Assembly (NCBI GenBank): GCA_913048545.1
Contig: CAJWWH010000068.1
Coordinates: 1-9,102, forward strand
DNA length: 9,102 nucleotides
From: an uncultured Opitutia bacterium
GTDB lineage: Bacteria > Verrucomicrobiota > Verrucomicrobiae > Opitutales > MB11C04
Direction: 5' to 3'
A program made the position numbers and the translations under genes. Of the stretch, positions 1-7,129 are shown piece after piece; within the stretch, counting starts at the first letter, position 1; each line of letters opens with the position of its first letter. The notes below the pieces were generated by a model, which saw only the letters and a program-made list of their open reading frames with translations, had not been told where the DNA came from and did not search any database.

Positions 1-1
1 G

Positions 2-1942
2 AGTTATGTCGACCCGGTGCGCTGTGCAAAGCTGCTTAATTTTTACGGCGTACATATCGGAGATCCAAAAGCGGCGATTGACCCCCAAAACCTACCCGTG
101 GTTGTGGCGGTGCCGGAAACCACTTTTCATGACACCATTCCTGATCATGAAAAAGTGTTTCCTCAAACCGAAACGGATCCGATCAATGAACTTATACTGT
201 TCTTCGACGCTGCTTTTCCGGAAAAAGCCGGACGCATTCGAAGAATTATTCAGGAGCAAATTGACCTGCCTGCCCGAAAAATTATGATCGAGGCAATGGT
301 ACTGGAAATTTCCTCCCAGGCTCTCGATCAGCTCGGTGTGGAATGGGATTTTAATGGGGGAGGGGATGGCGTATCCGGGGGGAATATGATTCAGGATAAA
401 CTGGATGGTGCAAATGACAGCCTGGTGCTCGGTAAAATAGCGTTCCCTTTGGCTGGGGAGGCACAGCTTGATGCAACGATCACCAATGTGTTTAGTGAAT
501 TTAATATCCGGCTGCAGGCTCTGGTGGAGGACGGGTCCGCTCAGGTGTTGTCCCGGCCGAGTGTGCTGACTTTGGATAACCGGATGGCGTACATTAATGT
601 TTCGGAAAGAATTCCGATCGCCAACACTAAATTTGTAAAGGATTATGTAAGTGCGGTTGATTTTCGTGATGTGGTGGCGGGCATCCAGCTCGCGGTTCGG
701 CCACGGATTAATAAGGACGGAACCGAGGTATCTCTGCAGATCAATGCAGCAGTTTCCGCCCGGGTTCCCGGAAAAGATGAAAAAGTTTTGGGAAAAGATT
801 CGGTAGTGCTGGCCACTGCTCCCACACTTTCCATTCGCGAGGTCAAGACCTATGCCCGTATTGCCAATGACACCCCTTTTATTGTCGGCGGATTAATTGC
901 GAAAGACTCGGAACAAACCCTCACGAAAGTTCCCCTGCTTGGAGATATCCCCTTTCTGGGTGCATTATTCAGGTCAAAGAATGAAACCGGTCAAAAGCGG
1001 GAGGTCATTATTGTCATTACCCCTTCCGTGCTTCCTGAAGAAAGTCCTGTACATGCAGGGATGCCCAAAGACGATGACCTGTTTGACCAGTTTGGACACC
1101 GTCTGTTTAGGGATGCCTACCGAATACGGGCGGAAGACACTTTTGATTTGAGGTATTTGACAGAGAACAAGGGACTCCAGATACTGCAAAAAGCAGTGGA
1201 CCGCGTAGTCACGGATCACCCGCAACTGTCCGGTAAATTTCCTTATGAAAACTTTGCCCACCATGCCGTCCCCGGAGAGGGGGCACTGGTTCGCAGACAG
1301 ATTTACGAAGTTTTAAAGAGACAGAAAGCATCCGAGGTGCTGGACGTGGAAAAACTCATTTTTTTTGAAAAGAAAAGCGGGGAGGACACGGGGTTCAAGG
1401 TGCGTTTTCTGGTTGATTACTTACGGGAATCAGCCCCGTTCGTGCTCGAAAAAAAGGAAAGCGGCAAAGCGTTTGGTCTATGTTTTAGGATGCGGAGAAA
1501 TTCCCATAATGTAATTCAACTTCTTGAGGAACCGGTGCCTGAGATTAAGATTGTCGACTGCCCGGACAGTCAGACCTGGCGCTCACTTTTACGGGAGTCC
1601 AACAAACGGACACCAGGGGTCTCCGCGAAACAGGTTATTTTTCTTCGAAATCAGGATGATTTAAACCGGCTGAAAAACGCGATACTGATGAAAAAAATAA
1701 TCTCCCTCAATGCGGCTGATTATATTTTAAAGCTTAAAAATTTCACCCGTGGCCGCCTGCTCCGAATGCCCACCGTACGGGAACAGGATGTTGAATTAAT
1801 TGATGCGGATGTGGCCACCTGTTACTATCATTCTGAGCTTTACTACTCGGTGCTTGAAGAGTCCCTTGAATCCAACTACGCCGCCTTAAGGAAAGTGCTC
1901 AGCGGTACGGAATACGAATCTGATCTGACGACAACCCCTTAA
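2..1942 (+). CDS. Secretin (type II/III secretion or type IV pilus family), 5' partial, with long C-terminal extension
   Basis: Secretins form the ring-shaped outer-membrane channel of type II and III secretion systems and type IV pili. The reading frame is open through the left edge of the window, so the N-terminal domains are missing; the GTG at position 17 is simply the first possible start inside the window and should not be taken as the true one. A short N-domain-like stretch comes first, followed by the typical entry to the secretin core (ARKIMIEAMVLEISSQALDQ, nt ~275-335). The core continues with GSAQVLSRPSVLTLDN (nt ~533-580) and ends with the family hallmark VPLLGDIPFLGALFRS (nt 929-976) and the closing beta strand EVIIVITPSVLPEE. 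After this, about 300 further residues (nt ~1043-1942) follow with no domain I recognise. They are rich in charged residues and read as mixed helix and strand. The gene ends convergently with the oxidase gene. The secretin call is firm; which machine it serves cannot be told from this window. Confidence 0.92.
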   Translation, partial: SYVDPVRCAKLLNFYGVHIGDPKAAIDPQNLPVVVAVPETTFHDTIPDHEKVFPQTETDPINELILFFDAAFPEKAGRIRRIIQEQIDLPARKIMIEAMVLEISSQALDQLGVEWDFNGGGDGVSGGNMIQDKLDGANDSLVLGKIAFPLAGEAQLDATITNVFSEFNIRLQALVEDGSAQVLSRPSVLTLDNRMAYINVSERIPIANTKFVKDYVSAVDFRDVVAGIQLAVRPRINKDGTEVSLQINAAVSARVPGKDEKVLGKDSVVLATAPTLSIREVKTYARIANDTPFIVGGLIAKDSEQTLTKVPLLGDIPFLGALFRSKNETGQKREVIIVITPSVLPEESPVHAGMPKDDDLFDQFGHRLFRDAYRIRAEDTFDLRYLTENKGLQILQKAVDRVVTDHPQLSGKFPYENFAHHAVPGEGALVRRQIYEVLKRQKASEVLDVEKLIFFEKKSGEDTGFKVRFLVDYLRESAPFVLEKKESGKAFGLCFRMRRNSHNVIQLLEEPVPEIKIVDCPDSQTWRSLLRESNKRTPGVSAKQVIFLRNQDDLNRLKNAILMKKIISLNAADYILKLKNFTRGRLLRMPTVREQDVELIDADVATCYYHSELYYSVLEESLESNYAALRKVLSGTEYESDLTTTP

Positions 1943-1956
1943 GGAGAAGGATTGTC
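1930..1956. terminator. Possible weak bidirectional hairpin at the shared stop codons
   Basis: GACAA at 1930-1934 can pair with TTGTC at 1952-1956, and CCTT at 1937-1940 with AAGG at 1947-1950. This leaves a small internal loop and a six-base apical loop. It sits exactly where two convergent genes end. No real T-tract follows on either strand, so it is at best a weak intrinsic terminator; it could equally be chance within coding sequence. Within it, CCTTAAGG (1937-1944) is a perfect palindrome containing both stop codons. Confidence 0.25.
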
Positions 1957-3450
1957 CTGTTTGATTGAGCGTAGGAGGTAGGAATAAAAGTCGCTTGAAA
2001 AAATTTCGCTTGGATCGTGTTTTTTCTTGAAGGAAATAAATTCACCGAGTTCAGGATATGCCTTATTCATTTGTCTGGAATCCGCATAGTTCCGGTAAGG
2101 CAGGTAAAAGGTGCCGCCCTGAGCAAGGGCGAGGTCAATCAATCCGCTTACTTTTATCTGCAGCGCATTTTCCGCTTCCCGGGTACGGTCGATTGTAAAA
2201 AGCATGACCAGTCCAAACATATCTTTTTTGGCATAGGGCAGGGCAGTGTCGGAATCCTCGGCGATTTCACGGATCGTCACATTGAGTAAGCTTTCCGATT
2301 GTCCAATCATCCATTTCTTGGCAGCGGGAATAAACTCGGCAAATCTTTCCCGGGGAATAAAGATTTCAACCAGAATGTCGGTTTTATCTCTGTCATTATT
2401 GGTAAATATGCGCACGGGTTCGATGAGTAGATTTGCCCTCGAGTGGATTCCACCGGCTTCCCCACCGATTAAATTCTCCATCCATTGACGAAATGATTTC
2501 CCTCGTCCGCTGTTCAGGGAGGCACGAAAAATTGCCCGGGCAAGAGAGGTCTTCATTGTGGGTTGATACTCCGCAGCCTGATTGGAAAGATCTCCCGTTG
2601 ATTGGTAGCTGGTAAGAAGGACCTGCTGAAAAAAAGTATCCGGGGCCACGGACAGTCGTCCAAAAGCAAGCCGGACCGGTCGTTCTTTGATCCGGTTCCA
2701 TTCCCGGTTGAAATTTTCGCATTTTACAATTTTGTGCGACGATCTAAGAATTTCATTGGGTACGGGCTTGATCCAGACCTCGAGAATAATTCCGATCAAT
2801 CCGTACCCGCCCATTGCATGTTTGAAAAGTTCGGCATTTTCATTTCTTGAGCACATCATCACTTCACCGCTTGCATTCATCAGAGTGATTTGTTGAACCG
2901 TCGAGCTAACCGGAGGACGGTCGGGTTGCCAGCCGTGGGCATTGACGCTGAGGGTTCCACCGATGGAAAAGTCCGCATTGCTCTGCATGACCTCCACTGA
3001 CATTCCAAGGGGGGCTAGAAATTGCAAAACCTCTTTCCATCTCGCCCCAGATTGCACACGCAAAAGCCCGCCTTCCATCCTCATTTCATTCAATTGCGAA
3101 AGATCAATATGAATAGCACCTCTTCCAATACTTTGTTTTCCCATCGAGTGCCGGGCACCGAGTGGAATAACTCGCTTCCTGTTTAAATGAGCCTGCTTCA
3201 GGATTGTTCGCAGGGTCAAAATACTTTGATTGAGATCCGATGATAAAACGGTTATCCCGGAATGCTCGGTTTGATTCAGTCCGCTTGCATCATTAATCTG
3301 AGATTCATTAAGAGTAAAAGTCTGATCTTTCGGAATGGGGTCAAAGATAAGAAAAACACCCACCCGCACAATGGGGTAGGCAAGCCAAAGGAAAAAGATA
3401 AAAAGGATCAGCCAGATCCAGGATTTTTTGAGGGAGGAAAGGGTTTTCAA
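1939..3450 (-). CDS. Membrane-anchored FAD-linked oxidoreductase (VAO / FAD_binding_4 family)
   Basis: This is a flavoenzyme of the vanillyl-alcohol-oxidase fold, the superfamily of sugar-lactone and alditol oxidases. Residues ~11-36 form a hydrophobic segment after two lysines, so the protein is probably N-terminally anchored with its catalytic part outside the cytoplasm. The FAD-binding half shows PLGARHSMG (residues 96-104; in aldonolactone and alditol oxidases the equivalent HS histidine carries covalent FAD, so H101 is a candidate), HIDLSQLN (114-121), LLRVQSGARW (129-138), SIGGTLSVNAHG (162-173) and GGYGLIGIILEV. The C-terminus ends with the common FKKKHDPSEIFSSDF motif. The only usual start codon after the upstream in-frame stop is TTG at 3450; it gives a sensible anchor but has no Shine-Dalgarno sequence. 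A sigma70-like promoter lies at 3505-3532. The last 4 nt overlap the convergent secretin gene. The family is confident; the substrate is unknown. Confidence 0.87.
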   Translation of the reverse strand: MKTLSSLKKSWIWLILFIFFLWLAYPIVRVGVFLIFDPIPKDQTFTLNESQINDASGLNQTEHSGITVLSSDLNQSILTLRTILKQAHLNRKRVIPLGARHSMGKQSIGRGAIHIDLSQLNEMRMEGGLLRVQSGARWKEVLQFLAPLGMSVEVMQSNADFSIGGTLSVNAHGWQPDRPPVSSTVQQITLMNASGEVMMCSRNENAELFKHAMGGYGLIGIILEVWIKPVPNEILRSSHKIVKCENFNREWNRIKERPVRLAFGRLSVAPDTFFQQVLLTSYQSTGDLSNQAAEYQPTMKTSLARAIFRASLNSGRGKSFRQWMENLIGGEAGGIHSRANLLIEPVRIFTNNDRDKTDILVEIFIPRERFAEFIPAAKKWMIGQSESLLNVTIREIAEDSDTALPYAKKDMFGLVMLFTIDRTREAENALQIKVSGLIDLALAQGGTFYLPYRNYADSRQMNKAYPELGEFISFKKKHDPSEIFSSDFYSYLLRSIKQDNPSP

Positions 3451-3504
3451 AAGGAACGGGTTATGAGAAAAAGGGATGTTTGAGGAGTGAGATGTATTAT
3501 TAGT

Positions 3505-3532
3505 AATTTATGGTTTTTTCTTGTTGCGTCAA
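3505..3532 (-). promoter_or_regulatory. Putative sigma70-type promoter for the FAD oxidoreductase gene
   Basis: Reading the minus strand, TTGACG (complement of 3527-3532, five of six matches to the -35 consensus) is followed after exactly 16 nt by TAAATT (complement of 3505-3510, four of six matches to the -10 consensus). Transcription would start near 3498 and give a leader of about 48 nt before the TTG start at 3450. The 109-nt divergent region 3451-3559 must also hold the promoter for the plus-strand esterase gene. TACAAT (3537-3542) and TAGAAT (3551-3556) resemble -10 boxes there, but neither has a convincing -35 partner. Confidence 0.5.
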
Positions 3533-3554
3533 TTTCTACAATCCTGAACTTAGA

Positions 3555-3574
3555 ATTAAGTGAGATTACTTAAT
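3555..3574. promoter_or_regulatory. 7-bp inverted repeat over the esterase start codon, with a third half-site upstream
   Basis: ATTAAGT (3555-3561) and ACTTAAT (3568-3574) are perfect reverse complements separated by GAGATT. The GTG start codon (3560-3562) lies across the end of the left arm. A further ACTTA at 3548-3552 can pair instead with TAAGT at 3557-3561 around a GAAT loop, so two mutually exclusive hairpins are possible in the mRNA. It could be a repressor operator, an RNA element controlling access to the start codon, or chance in AT-rich DNA. Confidence 0.35.
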
Positions 3575-4699
3575 CTATTATTTATATTTCTTTCTTTTTG
3601 GCCAATTCATGGGGAGTGCAGTGCGAATTCTCCCGTTCGGGTTTTCATACTTGCAGGTCAATCAAACATGGAGGGAAAAGGGGGAATTGATCCCTTGCTC
3701 AATCATCAAATTCAGGCTCCTGAGACCAGGGATTTCTTTGCCCATCTTCACCGAAACGGAAAGTATATTGAGCGAGATGATGTCTGGATTGACTACCTGG
3801 GCCGAAGAGGAAACCTGACCGTTGGATATGGTTCGCCCGGGAAAATTGGTCCGGAACTGGAATTTGGTAACACCATGGGGGATGTGCTGGCTGAGCAGGT
3901 TCTGCTTATCAAAACCGCGTGGGGAGGTAAAAGTATTGCCCGGGATTTTCGCCCACCCAGTTCGGGTCTGCCACCCAAGGAAAAAATAGATGAATTTGTA
4001 ATAAGTATGGCGAAGAGGGATCATAATAATTGGGTGCAGCAAAAATGGAATCAATTGAAGAAAGAGGACCCGAAGATATCCAAAAAAGAAGCGGAGGCAC
4101 AGGTGGAGAAATCCATCGATGAAATTTTGAAAGAAAAGTCTAACCAGTACAGGAAGGAAGTGATTGAAAGTCATGGCCACTACTACCGACTAATGATGAA
4201 AGAGGTTGAGGACTGTCTGTCTAATCTTAAAATCAGATTTCCAACCTACGAGGGACAGGGGTATGAAATTTCTGGCTTTGTCTGGTTTCAGGGATGGAAT
4301 GATATGTACAATGGATTCGAGGATGAATACGCCCAGAATATGAAGAATTTTATAAGGGATATCCGTAAGGATTTAGGGTTGCCCCGTCTTCCCTTTGTGA
4401 TCGGCATTATGGGGCAGAACGGATTTAAGGAAGCAACCGGGAATATGGCAATTGTGAAAGCCGCACAGGCATCCATGAACGAGGTTGAGGAGTTCAGGGG
4501 GAATGTGCGGGCAATCCCGACTGATGTGTATTGGGACAAAAAAGCGGATGAAGCCTATCCGACTTGGCGGGACAATTTTGAGGAGTGGAAAAAGATCGGA
4601 TCGGACCGCCCCTACCATTACCTGGGCAGCACGATATTTTTCTCCCGGGTTGGCCGGGCCTTCGGGGGAGACATGCTCAAATTATTAACAAATAATTAA
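3560..4699 (+). CDS. Secreted SASA-type carbohydrate acetylesterase (sialate O-acetylesterase-like, SGNH fold)
   Basis: Enzymes of this family hydrolyse O-acetyl esters on sugars. The GTG start follows an in-frame TAA directly and is the only plausible start. It yields a short signal peptide with probable cleavage near ECSA (residues 19-22), so the enzyme should act in the periplasm or outside. VFILAGQSNMEG (28-39) supplies the nucleophile S35. GPELEFG (97-103), TAWGGKS (119-125) followed by the RPPSSG stretch, and FVWFQGWND (240-248) are the other conserved blocks. H353 in DRPYHYLGS (349-357) is the likely catalytic histidine. Between ~140 and 230 lies a long, highly charged, probably helical insertion rich in Lys and Glu. 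The gene lies 4 nt upstream of a sulfatase gene and is almost certainly co-transcribed with it. There is no Shine-Dalgarno sequence; an inverted repeat covers the start. The native substrate is probably an acetylated glycan rather than sialic acid. Confidence 0.88.
   Translation: MRLLNLLFIFLSFWPIHGECSANSPVRVFILAGQSNMEGKGGIDPLLNHQIQAPETRDFFAHLHRNGKYIERDDVWIDYLGRRGNLTVGYGSPGKIGPELEFGNTMGDVLAEQVLLIKTAWGGKSIARDFRPPSSGLPPKEKIDEFVISMAKRDHNNWVQQKWNQLKKEDPKISKKEAEAQVEKSIDEILKEKSNQYRKEVIESHGHYYRLMMKEVEDCLSNLKIRFPTYEGQGYEISGFVWFQGWNDMYNGFEDEYAQNMKNFIRDIRKDLGLPRLPFVIGIMGQNGFKEATGNMAIVKAAQASMNEVEEFRGNVRAIPTDVYWDKKADEAYPTWRDNFEEWKKIGSDRPYHYLGSTIFFSRVGRAFGGDMLKLLTNN
4680..4697. repeat. AT-only 7-bp inverted repeat at the esterase-sulfatase junction
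   Basis: AATTATT (4680-4686) and AATAATT (4691-4697) are perfect reverse complements around an AACA loop. The element overlaps the last codons and the first base of the stop codon of the esterase gene and ends 6 nt before the sulfatase ATG. TTAATTAA (4696-4703) is an overlapping 8-bp palindrome. Having only A and T makes the hairpin weak and a chance origin plausible. Confidence 0.25.
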
Positions 4700-4703
4700 T
4701 TAA

Positions 4704-6173
4704 ATGATTAAAAATTTTCTTTTCCTTATTCTCCTTTCCACTCTTGCCTGCTCCCCATGTTTTTCCGAACAGAAGCCAAATATTCTCTGGATTGTGGGGG
4801 AAAACCTCAAACTTGATCTCGGTTGCTACGGGGCCAAAAATGTAAAAACACCGAACCTCGATCAACTGGCCGAGCAAGGGGAGCGATACACCAAAGTTTT
4901 TTCGACTTCTCCAGTTTGTGCACCCAGTCGAAGTGCTTTTTTTGTGGGCATGTATCAAACCACCACCGACACTCATAACATGCGTTCGCACCGGGAGGAT
5001 GATTATCGACTGCCTAAAGGGGTTCGACCCATCACCCATCGATTGAAAGATAACGGTTATTTTACAGCCAATTTAAAGACGATGAATGGAGAGGAGATTG
5101 GTTCGGGAAAACTGGATCTTAATTTTGTGAATGAAGGCAAGCTTTACGACGGAAGTAAATGGGAGGAACTGAAAAAGAATCAGCCTTTCTTTGCTCAGAT
5201 GAATACACTGGAATGTGAGTATGATATTTACGATCGTAATACCTGGCGTCAACCTCGGGTCGAATGGAAAGGTGAAAGTAAGCATGAAAAAATCGCTACT
5301 GCAAAAAATGTGTCTCCGCCTCCATACTACCCCGATCACCCAATCGTTCGTGAGGAATGGGCCCGTTATCTCAACTCTGTATCCGGGATGGACAAGACAA
5401 TTGGCAAGGTGCTCAGACGTCTGGAAAAGGATGGATTAGCGGATAATACAATTATTATGTTTTTTGGGGATAATGGACGGATCGAGCCGAGAGGAATTCA
5501 TTGGTGCTACGATACCGGTCTGCATGTGCCCATGATTATTCGCTGGCCCAAAGACTTCCCCGCCCCTGCAAACTATCGGGTGGGTGCGGTGAAGGACGAA
5601 GTCGTCAGCCTGATTGACCTCACGCCCACGACCCTTGGTTTTGCCGGGATCAAGAAACCTTTCGGAATGCATGGAAGAATCTTTCTGGGGAATCGGGTCG
5701 GTCCTGAACGAACCTTTGCTTTTTCCGCCCGTGATCGGGTGGATGAGACGGTGAACCGTGTTCGCAGTGTCCGGGGAAAGAAATATCACTATTTGCGCAA
5801 TTACTATCCCAACCGTCACTTTACCTCCCTGAACCGATACAAGGAAAAATGTTTTCCGATCAAACCATTGATGCGCGAATTGATGGCAGCGGGAAAATTA
5901 AACGGCCCGCCAGCGGATTTGATGTCCCCCACTGTTGCGCCCGAGCAGCTGTTTGACACGGAAGCTGACCCACACGAGATCAATAATCTGGCCGATTCCA
6001 AAGAGCCCGCGCACCGGGAAGCACTACTCAAAATGCGAACCGCACTTGCCACTTGGATTGTGGAAACTCAGGACCAGGGGGAGTTCCTTGAACCTGAACA
6101 CATAGTTGCACCCTTTGATAAGGAAATGCACGACTGGTTCGGGACGCCCGATTGGTACACTAAAAATAATTAA
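4704..6173 (+). CDS. Secreted type I (formylglycine) sulfatase with atypical active site
   Basis: The enzyme should hydrolyse sulfate esters outside the cytoplasm, probably on a polysaccharide. A signal peptide ends near residue 21 (CFS before EQKPNILW). The sulfatase signature CAPSR (72-76) is intact, so C72 can be converted to formylglycine by a maturating enzyme encoded elsewhere. K125 and the metal-site pair D256-N257 are also present. Several other expected residues differ: the N-terminal acidic pair is E33-N34 instead of DD or ED, the usual histidine after the NPFF-like strand is E172 (NTLECEY), and the usual lysine before the D-x-G-x-H-V-P motif is I265 (RGIHWCYDTGLHVP). The chain ends after the normal C-terminal subdomain at 489 residues, a usual length. 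The ATG lies 4 nt after the esterase stop, without a Shine-Dalgarno sequence, suggesting translational coupling. The stop is doubled (TAA TGA). The family is certain; activity and substrate are not. Confidence 0.92.
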   Translation: MIKNFLFLILLSTLACSPCFSEQKPNILWIVGENLKLDLGCYGAKNVKTPNLDQLAEQGERYTKVFSTSPVCAPSRSAFFVGMYQTTTDTHNMRSHREDDYRLPKGVRPITHRLKDNGYFTANLKTMNGEEIGSGKLDLNFVNEGKLYDGSKWEELKKNQPFFAQMNTLECEYDIYDRNTWRQPRVEWKGESKHEKIATAKNVSPPPYYPDHPIVREEWARYLNSVSGMDKTIGKVLRRLEKDGLADNTIIMFFGDNGRIEPRGIHWCYDTGLHVPMIIRWPKDFPAPANYRVGAVKDEVVSLIDLTPTTLGFAGIKKPFGMHGRIFLGNRVGPERTFAFSARDRVDETVNRVRSVRGKKYHYLRNYYPNRHFTSLNRYKEKCFPIKPLMRELMAAGKLNGPPADLMSPTVAPEQLFDTEADPHEINNLADSKEPAHREALLKMRTALATWIVETQDQGEFLEPEHIVAPFDKEMHDWFGTPDWYTKNN

Positions 6174-6176
6174 TGA

Positions 6177-7121
6177 TCAGCCTGTTTCCGGCATAAAAGT
6201 CGGCATGACCACACCTCTGGGTGTTTGTGTTTTACCCCAGCACTGGGCGAAATGAATCTCGCAATTCCTCGCCCCCCAAGAATAAGCGGTTTTTACTGCT
6301 TGAGCGGCATCGACCGGAAGGAGGAAGACGGGAGAGTACCCGCGGAAAAAATCGAGTTGAGTGGCGAGTAAGGCAGTGATGATATTTTCTGCCCGGGCAA
6401 CTCCTGGTCCGATCATTCGACACCCCGGGTGATTGACGGAGGACAGAAAACCAAGGAGTTTTTCATTGCTGTCCCGGAAGACAACCGTTTTCCAAATGCC
6501 TTCTGAATTTTTGATAAAATGAGAAAAGTCTTTTGCCCGTTCGATTCCGACCAATTCATTTTCCAATATGACCATGTCGACAATATCATCGGGTACCGCT
6601 TCCCGAACGGTTCCGTTTTCGGACATCTTTTCCATGTGCAGTCCATCTGTCGGCACTTCGATAAAAAGATCCTGAAAGCTGAGAAAAGGCACGAATCCTT
6701 TTTTTGTGTAGAGTGAAAAAGAATCAAGGTTGTGGGCACTTGAAACCAGACGGACGGGCAAGTGTTGTTCTTCTGCGTATTGCGTAACCCAGGAAAGAAG
6801 GGAACTGGCAATTCCTTTACCAAAAAAATCGCAATGAACATTCATAATTCCAAGTGAAACATGGGTGGAGCGAGGGTGATAAAAACAGGAACCGCAAACT
6901 TTCCCAGTCTCCCGGCAAACCGCTAGAATGCAGCATCCCGGATCGAGTGCCTCATAGATTTCGCAAAAGATGCGGGCGTCTGATATCGGCCCGGTGAAGA
7001 TCGGTTTTTTTCCGTTGGCCACATACCAGGAATTGGTGGACTGGTGGATTAATTTCCCCACTTCATGCCATTCATCCTTTTTCATCGGACGGAGGTCGAA
7101 CGCAAGGTTTCTGTGAGACAT
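6177..7121 (-). CDS. Tandem GNAT-family acetyltransferase
   Basis: GNAT proteins move an acyl group from acyl-CoA to an amine or other acceptor in the cytoplasm; no signal peptide is visible here. The first domain (~8-165) has the acetyl-CoA-binding motif A as MNVHCDFFGKGIASSLL (93-109) and the C-terminal YTKKGFVP strand-turn typical of the fold. The second domain (~170-314) begins with TVREAVPDDI, has GIERAKDF, which resembles the second half of two-domain GNAT proteins (Acetyltransf_18-like), and ends with GVVMPTFMPETG. Residues 53-97 contain seven cysteines, including a CC pair and CGSC, which is unusual for the fold. The ATG follows the upstream sulfatase stop by 8 nt with a purine-rich AAGAGAAAAA, so both are probably one transcript. 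The end lies 3 nt from the convergent sulfatase gene. The acceptor is unknown. Confidence 0.82.
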   Translation of the reverse strand: MSHRNLAFDLRPMKKDEWHEVGKLIHQSTNSWYVANGKKPIFTGPISDARIFCEIYEALDPGCCILAVCRETGKVCGSCFYHPRSTHVSLGIMNVHCDFFGKGIASSLLSWVTQYAEEQHLPVRLVSSAHNLDSFSLYTKKGFVPFLSFQDLFIEVPTDGLHMEKMSENGTVREAVPDDIVDMVILENELVGIERAKDFSHFIKNSEGIWKTVVFRDSNEKLLGFLSSVNHPGCRMIGPGVARAENIITALLATQLDFFRGYSPVFLLPVDAAQAVKTAYSWGARNCEIHFAQCWGKTQTPRGVVMPTFMPETG

Positions 7122-7129
7122 TTTTTCTC

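Noticed and set aside
355..386. G-rich stretch with long G runs, a possible G-quadruplex
   Set aside because: Only three runs of four or more G are present, and they encode a Gly-rich loop of the secretin. A stable four-run quadruplex would need short GG runs.
3537..3556. TACAAT or TAGAAT as the -10 box of an esterase promoter
   Set aside because: Neither has an acceptable -35 hexamer at 16-18 nt; the nearest TTG-containing words are at the wrong spacing.
3662..4180. Open frame of 172 codons on the minus strand inside the esterase gene
   Set aside because: It lies opposite a clear enzyme gene, its translation is a hydrophobic, aromatic-rich string mirroring the Lys/Glu-rich insertion, and it resembles no family.
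4740..4755. Lipoprotein signal (LSTLAC) in the atypical sulfatase
   Set aside because: Position -3 is Thr rather than Leu, Val or Ile, and an ordinary cleavage site after CFS fits well, so lipidation at C16 is not supported.
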